From positions 61,257 through 125,256 of the forward strand of contig VWZW01002682.1 of NCBI GenBank assembly GCA_013397115.1: DNA of 64,000 nucleotides, given 5' to 3'. Shown one piece after another: positions 25,601 to 39,000 of the stretch (positions are counted from its first letter, which is position 1; each line of letters begins with the position of its first letter). This stretch comes from Edolisoma coerulescens (lineage: Eukaryota > Chordata > Aves > Passeriformes > Campephagidae). The position numbers and the translations under genes were made by a program. The notes beneath the pieces are model-generated. The model did no database searches, was not told the origin of the DNA, and worked only from the letters and a program-made list of their open reading frames with translations.

Positions 25601-27680
25601 GCCTCCCTGGAATGTGGTATCAGGTGAACTGGAGTGAAAAGGCTGACTGGGAGAAGCAAGGCAGTGGAACAGACAAGGAGTGCCTTGCTTTGGCTAAAGT
25701 CTGTGCCACGTTCTTCATGCTGTTCATAGGAAACACTTGAGGACATGTGTTTCCAAAGAAACAACAATGTAGGAAGTCATGCACACGTGCTTTGAGAAAG
25801 CATGAACACAAATAAACCACTCCTGGTTCATCCCCAGAACTTCGTTTCAGTAAGATACTGACACACAGATACAGGGGTCGGTGTTGTCACACTGAAGAGA
25901 TTCAGGGAACCCATGTAGTAAGGGTATATTCAGAATCTGTTATCTTGAGTTTTTAAGACTCGTTATCTTCCCAGAAGTTCCCTCAACCATCATCCGAAAA
26001 GCAGGACCCAGAAGCATTTCACCTCACTGCTTTGTGGCTCCCTAGCTGTGTAATTCCTATTGGCCATATCCAGATTTTTTCCTTGTTACTTTTATCATTG
26101 AATGATAAGTAAGCAAAGTAATGCATAGATTTTTAAATAAACTGGTTTTCTGTATAACTTTTCTCAAGCATTGTCAGAGCACTTTCCAAAGAAATTCCAG
26201 TTCCTGGAAAATCATGATTTCCTAGGGAACAAGGAGCTTGCCTTATTTCCTCTTCTGAAGTATTTACAGGCATCATGTTGGCCCAGAGAACGAATAGACT
26301 CACAGCTTGTCTGACAGCCAAGGTGTCAGTTGATTTTGATCTTGGATAAAAGGCAGAGTTTTATCCTTAAGGGAAAGAGTCACTGTAAAGTTTGTGGAGA
26401 AAAAAAAAAAAACATGGGAGGAATATGGCTGCAGAGTCCTGGCAGTTGTGGTGGAAACATAGTTTATACACTGAATCCTAAGATGGGTGCCCTAGAATAG
26501 TGAGGAAGAGATTAATAAAATGGCCAGGTTAGAACTTCTCTTCCTTGTGTATCACAACTGACCGTGTTTGTCTCCCTTTTTGTTTAACTTTAATTGCTTG
26601 AAAAGTTTGAAGAATGAGAGAAGTTCTTGATAAGGGCAGCAGTAGTTCTCAGTAAAGGACAGCTGTGTCTCTTCTGCTGGGCAGTTGTGATCTTAAACAT
26701 ACTTGGAGGAAATAGCGTGTAAGCAGGCCTTAATTTATTGGTAAATGTTAATTAAACTCCAGGATATGTAATTAGAGGAAGTTTCAGACTAGGGAGGCTA
26801 TCTAGCTCTTTTTGAGTGCATGCAACAACTATAAAAAGACACCTCTGGACAGATGTACAACCAGAATGCAACTAATTAGTATCCCAGATTATGAGAAACT
26901 GTGTCAAAGCTTTCTGTGGTTTTACATGGATTTGATATGCTCCGGTATCTGCAATCTTTTCCACTTAATCCTCACAGAAACTTGCTTTGTGATTTTGATA
27001 CTATGCATGCATCTGTTTTTGTATTAAGGACTTCATAAGTTAGACAAAGGGCCCAAAACCATTAAGTGAACTGTGTAAACAATTTTCAAAACTCTTTCTA
27101 TATTTATTTAAAGCTGTTGCATGAAATGTCTGAAGCTGTTGCATGTGTCTATTCCAGTATCCTTGAAAAATTTTCCTCAGTTGCCTTCTCATAGTCCGCA
27201 ATGACTTCCAGGTAGCCAGTGTTGATGAGTACCTTAGTCTTACAGATGTTTATGACTTTATTACTTTCAAGAAGACTCCTCAGATTAATATCGCAACTGT
27301 TAAGGAAGGTCAAGATTTAAGAGAAATTACAAGTCTCTCGTGTTGTTTTCATGAATGTCCAGGTATTTTGCAATCTGTGTGGGTGAGGATAGGAGGGAGT
27401 GTAGGGGAGGGAACGTGAAGAAAGTCACTGCAATTTGGGCCCAGAATTTAATTGCCGGGTTACCATCTGTGGAATTACTATTATGAATTACTATAGTTCC
27501 TGGTGTAATAATCCAACTGTACACTTGGACTGGAACACTGTTCTGTAATGTATAATCTCTGAAAATAAAACATCAGAAGTGAAATAGCACCTTTTTGCAT
27601 GGCACATGTGAACAAATGCTTGTTTTGTATAAGACTGTGCTACTGGAGCTTAAAGTGGTGACTTTCTGCTTATTTTACAG
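19631..27680 (+). other. ZNF532: Presumed ZNF532 5' UTR intron(s)
   Basis: About 8 kb of AT-rich sequence between the CpG island and the first coding exon. No transposon tail or protein-like frame was recognised. Extra non-coding exons may be present but cannot be told from sequence. It ends with the acceptor TATTTTACAG at 27671-27680. Confidence 0.6.
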
Positions 27681-27706
27681 ATTTGCTTACAATCAAATAC
27701 GTGGCC

Positions 27707-30040
27707 ATGGGGGATATGAAGACCCCAGATTTCGATGACCTTCTTGCAGCCTTTGATATACCAGACATGGTAGATCCCAAAGCAGCTATTGAATCTGGAC
27801 ATGATGACCACGAAAGCCACATAAAACAAAATGCTCACGCAGATGAAGATTCCCATGTCCCATCATCATCTGATGTTGGGGTGAGCGTCATCGTGAAAAA
27901 TGTGCGTACTATTGATTCTTCCGAAGGTGTGGATAAGGATGGCCACCATTCCACAGGCAATAGCTTGCACAATGGCTTCCTAACATCAGCAGCTCTTGAG
28001 AGTTACAGTAAAGATGAAGGGAAATCACTTAAAGATGATGGGTCAGCTTCTGAGACTACACTGAAGGATTCGGCTTTCAACCAGTTCAGCCCAATATCAA
28101 GTGCAGAAGAATTTGATGATGATGAGAGAATAGAGGTAGATGACCCCCCGGATAAAGAGGAGATGCGTGCAAATTTCAGAGCAAATGTCTTGGCAGGATC
28201 TCTGTCTCAGCAGGAATATGACAAACTAAAGGCACTTGGAGGGGAGAACTTAATTAAGTCTGGAATCACTGTTTCAAGTAGTATAGATAAAAATAAAGCT
28301 GCTAAACGAGAGACAGAGACAAACTCCATTAATTTAGGTGTCTATGAGCCTTTTAAAACTCGAAAAACAGAGGACAAGTTACTAAAAGACAATCCTGAGA
28401 AGCTTCTTGAAAACAGGGTACTTGATGGAAAACTGAGTACTGAAAAAAGTGACACGAATCTTGCCAGCATTTCCCAGTCCAAAGCGAAGTCATCAGCAAA
28501 GCTTTCTTCCTGCATTGCTGCAATTGCAGCACTGAGTGCTAAAAAGGCAGCTACCGACAGCAGTAAAGATATACAGTCTAATTCAGGAGAGTCTTCTCCG
28601 TTACCAAAAGACATGAGTGAAAGTCCCCAGGCTATTGAAAAATCTCCTGAGTCTCAGAGTCTCATTGATGGTGCTAAGAAGCCATCTGTCAAACCACCCG
28701 ATAGTCCCAGAAGCGTCTCCAGTGAGAACAGTAGCAAAGGGTCTCCATCTTCTCCCGCGGGGTCAACACCAGCAATTCCTAAGGTTCGCATAAAAACCAT
28801 CAAGACTTCTTCTGGGGAGATCAAGAGAACTGTTACTAGAGTGTTGCCAGAAGTTGATTTGGACTCTGGTAAAAAGCCAGAGCAGAGTGCTTCCATGGTA
28901 ACCTCCATGACATCTCTCCTGTCCTCACCAACTTCCGCTGCTGTTCTCTCCTCTCCTCCCAGAGGTCCTCTGCAGTCCTCAGTTGTCACCAATGCAGTTG
29001 GATCTGCAGAACTTGCCCCCAAACAGGTCACTATCAAACCCGTGGCTACTGCCTTCCTGCCCGTTTCGGCAGTGAAAACAGCAGGTTCCCAAGTAATCAA
29101 TCTGAAGCTGGCTAACAACACCACAGTGAAAGCCACTGTCATCTCTGCCGCATCCGTGCAGAGCGCCAGCAGCGCCATTATCAAAGCTGCCAACGCCATC
29201 CAGCAGCAGACAGTCGTGGTGCCAGCATCGAGCCTTGCCAGTGCCAAACTTGTGCCAAAGACAGTCCATCTTGCCAACCTTAACCTTTTGCCTCAGGGTG
29301 CTCAAACCACCTCTGAACTGCGCCAAGTGCTAACAAAACCCCAGCAGCAAATCAAGCAGGCAATAATTTCTGCAGCAGCCTCCCAGCCTTCGAAAAAAGT
29401 GTCTCGAGTGCAGGTGGTGTCATCTCTACAGAGCTCTGTAGTGGAAGCGTTCAATAAGGTGCTGAGCAGTGTCAATCCCGTACCAGTTTACATCCCAAAC
29501 CTTAGCCCCCCTGCCAATGCCGGAATCACGCTACCAACACGAGGTTACAAGTGTTTGGAGTGTGGCGACTCATTTGCTCTCGAGAAGAGCCTGACCCAGC
29601 ATTATGACAGGAGAAGTGTGCGAATTGAAGTGACTTGTAATCATTGTACAAAGAATTTAGTTTTCTACAATAAATGCAGTCTCCTGTCCCATGCTCGTGG
29701 GCACAAGGAGAAAGGCGTCGTGATGCAGTGTTCCCACCTGATCCTAAAACCAGTCCCAGCAGATCAAATGATAGCATCTCCTTCCAGCAATACTGCTGCA
29801 GCCGTGCTCCAGAGCCCAGGGGGAGCTGGCACGCACTCTGTAACAAAGATCCAGTCTGGCTTAACTGGGACAGTGATCTCGGCCCCCACGAGCTCTCCTG
29901 TCATTCCAGCTATGCCGCTAGACGAAGATCCATCGAAACTCTGTAGACATAGTCTAAAGTGTTTGGAGTGCAATGAAGTTTTCCAAGATGAGACATCTCT
30001 TGCAACTCATTTCCAGCAGGCCGCAGACACAAGTGGACAA
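27707..30040 (+). CDS. ZNF532: ZNF532 coding exon 1 (residues 1-778)
   Basis: A single 2334-nt exon with the whole disordered N-terminal half and the first three fingers (C616, C644 and C752). The exon itself starts at 27681 after the acceptor; the first 26 bases are 5' UTR. The donor is GTAGAG at 30041 after ADTSGQ, phase 0. Confidence 0.96.
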
Positions 30041-33000
30041 GTAGAGTATCCTATGTTTACATTCCAATGTTTCATCTATAAGCCTAGGAGACTTTGGATA
30101 TGTTTTTACTTTCATTTAGCTGTTAATCATCCGAACCTCTGTGATTAAAATGATAAACAAAAACCACAAAAAGTCTTGCAAGCACTTACATAGTGAATGT
30201 CAACACTTTTTAGATAAGACTTTTCTTAGAATCTTTTTAGGCCCTGAAGTCTGCAATTGACACTGTATAGTTTTGCTAAAATTTAGCATTAGCTTTCTTA
30301 CAGCTGAACATTATAATACAGAAAATAATAATGGGTTTTACTAATAATATTTTAATGCTTCTTTCTGTGCTTTGGAATTTGACTAGCCCATGGAATCCAC
30401 TTAATTGGCACCCTCATTAACAGCCTGTCTATTCAACCTGAATGGTAGCTTTAAGTGATTCATTCTCGATTGGTCTTCAGGTTCTAGAGTTTTCACCAAG
30501 TGCCCTAAGTGAGCGAGGCATTCCCCTCACGTGCAGGGAGGGAGTCAGGCAGTGACAAATGGCACACTGACTACTGACAGGAATGCCTGCTGTTTGCCTC
30601 AGCTCTTCCTCAGAAAGTGCAAAGTGGTGTTCTCACTGGCACGCCTTCCTTTCTGTGACTATTGGTTTAGTTGGTTGGATTTCTTTTCTTCTTACAAGTG
30701 CTAATGAGTTCAACTTAAAAACCATTTGAAAATTCTTTACTAATGTGTGTGGCCTGACCTGAAAGAAATACGTCATTCAATAAAACTTAATATTAATCAG
30801 TGTGGATGTATTTTATAATCCTGAAAGAGTGAAGGTGGTTAATTGAATGATATGGTTGGATCTCTGTTGGGGTGTGCCAATTAAAAGGGATTCTGGTGTG
30901 TTTCAAAGCATTCAGGTGAGCTTGGTGCTCCAGCTTCTTGCTTTGGGGGAAGCTGAAAACCTGCAAGCATGCTCAAGACAGGAATGCCTCAGGAATATTC
31001 CTGGGAATCACACAACAGTGGACGGGCTAAAGATTTTTAAGTCCTGCAGTTAGGAAAATGTGCACGAGTCCTAGGAGCACAGGCAGGTTCCTGTCAGGAC
31101 GTATTCACTACACATAGGACCTATTCTGTACCAGAAAGCAGCTCCACTGCACCTACCACTACAGGTAGTAATGTAAAGAGATTTGCATGTGGAAATAACC
31201 TTGATTATGTGGCTCTGCCTTAGCTCCTCCCTTTAACTGGCTAGCAGTTAGACTGAAATAGCCTGGATTCCCAGTGGAATACCATGCAAGTGAATTTCTC
31301 TTTGTAAGATACTACAAGTGTGCCTACCTAAGGGAGTTTCCTTCAGCAGAACATGTTCATCCATAGATGTTGCTGCAGTTCTGAACAGGATCTAATGGCT
31401 GACCATGAGTATATTCTGCACCAGCTCGAGCTATGTTGGGTTTTCAGCTAACTGATTTGCTGGTGCATAATAAGCTCATTAGGTAACATTCCATCTAAGA
31501 TCCAGTAGTCCTTGCAAAAACCTGTTGGTTTTGGTACTGGAAAATCAAGCAAGTAAGAAGGCCCCAAGACAAAGCAATTGGATGAGAGATGGATAATAAA
31601 TTGGGAGGATGAGGCTAAAATGCAAATGGAAAAAGAGAACAAAGATAAAGGGATGTTCTCACTTTCGGGGTGGGGGGATTTTTGTCTTTATGGCCAGATA
31701 AACTAAACCTTTTGCCCTTCCCTTTCTCCCTCTCTCTGGTGCTTTTTCCCTGTTGCTGCTGAGTTTGCTCTCCGTACATGTCCTGTTAGGTACTGTTTAT
31801 CCTGGTGATTTACTAAAGGAAAGCAATTGTGATGTTCACAGAATGTCAAAATGCAGCTGCAGGGAGGTGGAGAGAGAAGTGTGGGTTCCCAGGTACTGCT
31901 GTTCAAGGAGGGAAGCCCCTGGAGCTGCAGGAGGAGCTGGCATTGCCTGCTGCCTGTCAGGGTGTTTGTGTCTCCTCATGGAAACTTGCTCTGCTTTAAG
32001 AGTTGCAGGTTTAAAAAAAACAGTGCAAAGCACCGGAGGAAAAGAAGCTATTTTCATGTTCTTCCATTTGAAAAGAACACTCTAATAAATGTAGTTCTGA
32101 ATGTTCTTTGTTGAAATATCCTTTTAAACAGTAATTAATCTTTTTTTGTCGTCCTTTTCATATGTCAAGCAGCAGCTGTTTTTTTACATTGTGTTTGGTT
32201 GCATCCTGTAGGGGTAGTATTTCCTGGAGAAAGGCTCCGTATAGGCATTTATTACAAAGTATTTTGCTTTTTCTTTAGATGTTACCTCTTGAGAAGCTTG
32301 GACGAGCAATACTCTGACTTGTTTTCCTTCTTAGTGCTTGGCACTGGCTTTTTGCTATAAAACTGCCATTATTGGAGGGGGAAGAAGACAGGGAAGTTAG
32401 ATGAGATTGGTATTTTTTTCTTTGGAAGGAAGGAAGAAAGAATAAAAATAAACACTTAAGAGTTTGCAAACAGGTAATAGGAAAAAAGGTTATTTGCCAC
32501 TTCCTATTCTTTCTAGTGCCCATCTAATTGCTCCTGAAATGGAAAATTTATAGTTCTGTGTTTTCAATGAATAAGTAGTTGCTCTTATACTCCTGTTATG
32601 AAGGTAGAATGTTTTGTTTAAAATAAACAATGGTAGAACAATCCTAGCAATGAAAATATGTTCCCTATAAAGTTGTTACCTTTCTGTAATGTTTTATTGC
32701 CATTAATATTCCTGTTAAAGGAATATTAACCTATAAAGCAGTATTAACCCTGACTCACTGACAGGTTTTCTGGCTGAACGAAACCCTCATCTACTTGCTG
32801 GGGGGATAAGGCAGCAAATCTGGGCTAATGAATGTTAATATTTCTCTTTAGTTACAGATAGGAGTATATTGCTCCCATGGAAACTACGTAGCTCATTTCC
32901 CTTCATACTCAGCATTCTTGTGTATCTTTATTTTCCACCTCCACCATTTTTCCTTCTAACCCTTTTTTTTTTTCTGAAACTTTGACTTTAAATGCAGGCA

Positions 33001-36000
33001 GGTGATGATTTTCACAAACTGTGTTTTATTTTGGTGTGGGTTGGAATGAGAGAACTGGAAGTTAATGCCACCTTAAGCCCAAAATAAAATGGTAAGCAAA
33101 CATGCTGAATGTCAGAATTTCACAGTAGATGCTTCTTGTTCTACTGTAATCAGTTACAATTAAACATTTTCTGTACTGATTGAAATAGCAGAGCAGGGCC
33201 CTTAACTAAGAGCATTATTGGCATGTTGGGTCAGCAGATGAGTCTGGCAGCTTGCTGCAAAACCAGGAAGATCACTGAGCTGGGGCTGGAATGTTGTGTG
33301 GCTCTTCTGTGGCATCACATCCCGATTTCCTTCAGAAGTCCTGCAAGCCAAAGGCTTTGGAAGGACTGTGAAACCTCCAAATGTTTCTGTTACTGGAATA
33401 AGAAGTTCTGGTTTGCTGTTTTCTTACGTAATTATGCTCCAAATTCTCCAGTATTGTATTGCAGCTTGTTAATACAGGAACAGCCAAACAGAGATTTGGG
33501 GAATGGTATTGAGCCCAGTAAATGTGGCACTTACGGCTGGTCAGAGGGTTTTGCCTTTAAGCTGAACTTAAGACAAAGTTAACACCCCAAAACAGTTCTG
33601 GTCAGCCTGAGGCTGAGTCCCCCACTTCTGGCCACTGTTTGGTCAATGAAGGCCAAGTGTTTGGCATTTCAAAGTGAATATTTCTGTGTGTCTGAATACA
33701 GCCTTACTGTGTCCCAAAGGCTCTGAGCAGGTGCCAGCTTGAAATCCCTGTAGTTAGCTGAACTCGGGCAGAGCCTTGCAGTAGAGCAGTATGTGTACCC
33801 ATGCTGAACACTACTGCAGTGGGCTGACAGGAGTGCCAGTGGAACCTGCATTGCAGTGATGGCAGGTTGTCTTTGCTTAACATGCTGTATATTTAATGGT
33901 TTGCATTTTGCCATCTTGCTGTGTCAGGACATTGGAGAACTCTGTACGGAGACTGTGTTCACACCAGGCCACAGTGCTCCCAGAGCATTTATTTCAGGAT
34001 TTCTTTGTGCATATGTTAGTAAATAATTTATAATGCAGCTCTGGAGATCTCTTTTTGGTCAATATTCTTGCAGAGTGTACACATCACTACATATGCCAGA
34101 CACTTAGAGAGAACATTCCTAAAAATATGCAAATACATGTTCAAAAAATACCGATGTCATGAAGGAGTCTTGGGTTTGATTTTAAATCTTTGCAAGTCAC
34201 CGGTGAGATTCGCAAGTTCCAAGCTGTAAGAGACAATAGTAATAATTTGATTCTGGAGTTGTACGTAGGCCCCTTGCACTATCAGGGTAATCTGGGAAGG
34301 CACCTGAGTAACATTTCTGTAAACACATGTGCATCTCCCGTGGTCAGTGGTGTATGAAGGAGCTTTGTAGCCCAGAATGCCAGTCAGTCTGGCTTCCAGC
34401 ACCTGCCAGCTCTGTCAGCAGGGCTTGTGTTTGTACTTGGCTACTGCTTTGGGTCCCATCCCAGTTATGACATTTAACCTTTATTTGCTATATTGCAGTG
34501 TTTGACACAAGACGTTACGTAGAGCTGAACCAAACCTTTTGTCTCATCTATTCTGGTTTATCATTTAGAAGACATGCAATATCTGCCAGATGCTGCTTCC
34601 TAACCAGTGCAGTTTTGCATCACACCAGAGAATTCATCAGCATAAATCTCCATACACGTGTCCTGAATGTGGAGCAATCTGCAGATCTGTCCACTTCCAG
34701 ACCCATGTCACTAAGAACTGCCTGCATTACACCCGAAGAGTTGGGTTTCGGTCAGTATAATGATTCCTTTTGTTGTCAATTTATGTATAATTTATGGTTT
34801 TAAAAATTATTTTCCATTTTCATAAGCATTATTTGGACAATACCAGCTTCATGGGTTTAAGGTTGTCATGGCAACAGTACTATTAGTACTGAAATTTTGG
34901 AATAAATACATCAGTATTCTTCTTTGTTTTGGGCATCCACTTTTGTATGTGATTAAATCAGAATATTAGCTAGTGTCACACAGATTCAGGACTTCACAGT
35001 TCATAAAGTCTAGAGAATTCAGATGCATTGTCTTAATTTCAGGTTTTAAAAAAAATGCCTGAGTTTTTTCAAAACATTGAATTTTAGATTGTTCTCTCTG
35101 GTAGAACAGTCATTTTCAGTACTTCCAGAATGTATGGTTGAGATGTTGATGGGCATACTGCACCTGTCTGGTTGTTTTCTTCTCTGTGGAAAGTCAAGAT
35201 TCCTTGGCTTTACGTCCCTTGTAAATTACCTTTCTCAAACAGCCTTGTCTTTTGGTTCTCCTTTGTTACTCTTCAGTTTCCCTTTGACTTTTACGTTTCC
35301 CTGAAATGGCAACTCGCTGAGAAAATGGGGAGCAGAGGCATTTCATAGAAATGTTTAGTTTTGAAAGACTTGAAAAAATGTTTTCTGTTAGAATTTTCCT
35401 TGCACTGAATGGCAGGCAGCACAGCAAGAGATCAGCAGAGCTGCCCGTACCCTGAGCTTTGCTCAGCACTCCTAAAACACATCCACTTTACCCTGTCTGC
35501 CTGGAAAAAGGGCATTCTAAATCTTAGGGCAGGTAGCTCCTTCCACCCTTAAGGCGCCACAGTTCATTTTCCAGGATGGCTGTGCAATCTTCCCCTAAGG
35601 GAAGAAAGCATTTTTACTGCATCAAGCCTCTGTTTTCAGCTTGAATCCATGGCCTGACACAACTCCAAGCTCTTTTCATTTCTTCGGGTTCTTTTCTTTT
35701 ACCCTTTCCTCTCAAGCAGTAGTCTGTCTTGTCCTGCATTTCCTCCATCTGCTTCCTGCACTCCACTGCCCTTCCCTCTGATCTGTGTCTCTTGGGTTTG
35801 TACACGGAATCACCTCTAGGGACTCCTGCCCTGCCCCAGTAACACCAGCAGAATCCCAAATCCTTCACTGGGAATCTAAGTCACTAAACTTTTCACGATG
35901 TCTCGTCAACATCTCATGTTGCACCGAGTCAGAATTTCTTGATCTGGTGAGACTAAACCAAAGTCACTCAGGCAAGCAAAAGCAGTCTCTGGGAATGTTA

Positions 36001-39000
36001 CAGTCTCTCTCCTTAGACTCCTCAGCCTCTCCTTAGAACTGCAGTGCTTTTGCCTAAGGAGCAGCATCCACCGTCCTGCCTTTCCAAAGGGCCTCTGCCG
36101 AGAACTTTCCTTTGATTCCAGTGATTTAGGCTAGTTGTCTGCAGTGAATCAGCTGAAAACTTCAGCCTGAGGTTTCACTGCATCCTGCCAAGGTGAAAGC
36201 AAGAAGCTGTTAGAACAGACCCCAAGAGGAGGGCTTGGTCCTTAGGAACTGTGTAATACACAATGGTGGATGCTGAGGATCAGTTGTTACATGGCATCAC
36301 TAGAGAATAAAGTCAAGCCGTGGCATGGGGAGGTGAAAATGCCACCCGGCTCTCCGGAGGGTGTAGATGAGGGGTAGATGTGTTATTGAGAGCATCACGC
36401 TGTGTATGGCTGTGAAGAAGTGCTCAGCTCTGTGCAAGCACAGAAGATCTTAACAGATCCAAAAAAAGACCAGAATGATCTGCTTTAGAGAATGCATTGG
36501 TAAGCAGGGACTAGATGGGTATAAACTCATCAATTTATACTCTCATTGAGAGTATAAATTAAATGCCCAGAAAAAGAAAGGATGACATTTCATAAAATTC
36601 AAGGGTGATAAATTTTAAAAGGAAAATGGGATCCTTGAATGCAATGTAGAACTGTATTCCCCGCTTTACTGCTATCATCAGGGCACTAAAGCTATTGAAA
36701 AATTAAATTGACATTTATATGACAACAATTATACTGCCATGATAGATGCTAAAATTAAAATTCTGGAAGGGTGGAAGCCTTCTACGTTTGAAGAGTTTGT
36801 AAAAGTCTTACTGCAAAATACTGATCAATAAGAAATCGTCTCGTTTGACAGGTAATTGCTGATTGCACTATGTTCTTGGACTGATTTGGGAGCATTTGGT
36901 ACTGGAGATGTAGGGCATTAAAGGGGACCGTTGTGTATAAAAATTCTTACGTTCTAATATTAATTCAATTTTTTAATCATTTCATTTTAGAATAGATGCG
37001 GACAGGTCACAAATTTTCGACACAGCAGAAGTATGTTTTTGAAAAATATTTTCCGAATTCCAATATGATATATTGATCTGATAGTAGGGATTTGGTTTAG
37101 TTTTCCTGAGTTTCAATCCAAGTGCTGATTTGATTACATGTGCAGAAAATCATTACCAGTATATCTTCATTAAATTTAAACAAGGGAAATGGTGAAAATA
37201 TTTTCCTTGCTGGTTTTCCATTTGGTGGTAGTTTCTAAATTGCTGTGGTGTACTTTAAACAATACCCTGCATGTGATAAAAATGTGTTCTGAAAAATCTC
37301 TTTCCAAATTTGCAGAGGATTTAAGCGTTCTTTCTGCAATCAATAGAGTATTTGTCTGTTGACCCTTCTATCTGTTTTATTGTAATAACATAAAAACATG
37401 TTCTGACCTTATATCTCTCAGATTTTCAAATGAAAATGTGTGAAATTTCTTTCCCCTTACTTTGTGATCCACAAATCGCTGGTTATGTTGATTCTTACAG
37501 GGTTGTTTAAATTGACAGAGTAATACAGTTTTATCCAGTTGTTATCCATGTGTGTTTCTCTCTTCCCTTTGCTTGAGAATCTGTGTTGATTATGTCCAGC
37601 ACTGCTCAGGGCATGGCTGCACTGACTCTCCTCCACTTTCTCCGCAGCTGCGTGCACTGCAATGTTGTGTACTCTGACGTGGCGGCACTCAAGTCTCATA
37701 TTCAAGGTTGTCACTGTGAAGTCTTTTACAAGTGTCCTATCTGTCCCATGGCATTTAAATCTGCTCCCAGCACGCACTCCCATGCCTATACACAACACCC
37801 GGGTATCAAGATAGGCGAACCAAAGTAAGCAAAATTCATCTTCTACTGCATTTGCCTGCATTTGAATGAGCTGTGAAATTGCATTCTGTCCTGTGCTTGC
37901 AGTCGTTAACAGTCACCTCTGACAGCCACCAGTTTGTCAGCCTGCTGGTAATGGGGATTTGTGTAGTGCTTTCATGAGTTTTCAGCTGGCAGTTCATTGG
38001 GCAAAGGTGACATTTCTCTGAATGCACTAGCAGGTCTTTAAGCACTGCATGCAACAAGAGAGTGATTGCAAAATGTAATTACACAAATGATTTGGACAGG
38101 TGGCCAGAGTGTTGCTCGTTCTGATGTTTTAATCTGCTTAGCTCATCTGCATTTTTACTGTGAATTAAAATAATGTGATTCCAAAAAGAGCTGCCAAGAC
38201 TCATCAGTGCTTATGTGGTGATTTTCATAACGTGGTTGAAAAGTTGAGAAGAAGCCATTTTATCTGTTTATATAAGCTTTTTTCCAATAGGTAATCTCTT
38301 TCTGGCTTAAAGCAGAAATGGTTCTGTTCCGTAGTTAAGGAAAGTTGGCCATAAGGTGGTAGTTTGCTGAAGGTGGTGACACAGGGCACAGGTGGGGCTT
38401 GGCTTCAGGGTCTTTTATTTTAAAGCTGTTGGACACTGGCGGGCTCTGCTGAAGGCAGCAGGCGCTGCTGTGTCTGTAAACCCCTCCAGCCCTCGGGTCT
38501 GAGCCTCTCTGAGCACCCCTTCTCCACCTGCTTCTTCCTCACCGCTATGAGTGCACTGTTCAGAGCAAACAGGGATTGAATTCCGTGCTCTCTCTGGGGC
38601 ATGCACAGAGCACCAGCACAGTAACAACTTGCAGGCTCAAGAACATAGAAGGTATCATGGGATGTAATAACCAGCGTTCCTAAGAGTTCAGTTTCTCACT
38701 GTTTCTTCTAATATATTAAGAGGAGATTTTTTTTCTTTGTTTACACCTTCATCAAAGCAAAATGGCAACAAACTTGCCATGTCTGATACCAAATGAAGGC
38801 ATTTCTGCCTAGTGGGAAATGATACCTTGGTTTAATTCAGGATGGTATCATCAGTCAGAGGCTGTGAGATACTAACATTTAAAACTTTTTTCAGGTTCCC
38901 ATAGTTCTCATTAGATAAATCCAAAAGATTAAGATCACTGTTTGTATAAGACGCTACACATATGAAAAGTGAACTGTGCTTGGATCTGCCAAACTGTTTC

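Larger units (their letters stand above)
30041..34568 (+). other. ZNF532: ZNF532 intron (coding 1 to 2)
   Basis: About 4.5 kb. It begins with 35 extra open codons after the donor and has an intronic AATAAA at 30779-30784. It also contains an inverted repeat at 32703-32729 and an antisense open frame at 34157-34414 (see findings). Confidence 0.8.

Noticed and set aside
27683..30148. Longer ZNF532 N-terminus starting at a TTG and ending in the intron
   Set aside because: The first ATG at 27707 has a strong context and matches the conserved MGDMKTPDF start. The end lies beyond a splice donor that is confirmed by the in-frame next exon.
37457..37861. 134-codon minus-strand frame over ZNF532 coding exon 3
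   Set aside because: It is antisense to a well-supported exon and gives no recognisable protein.
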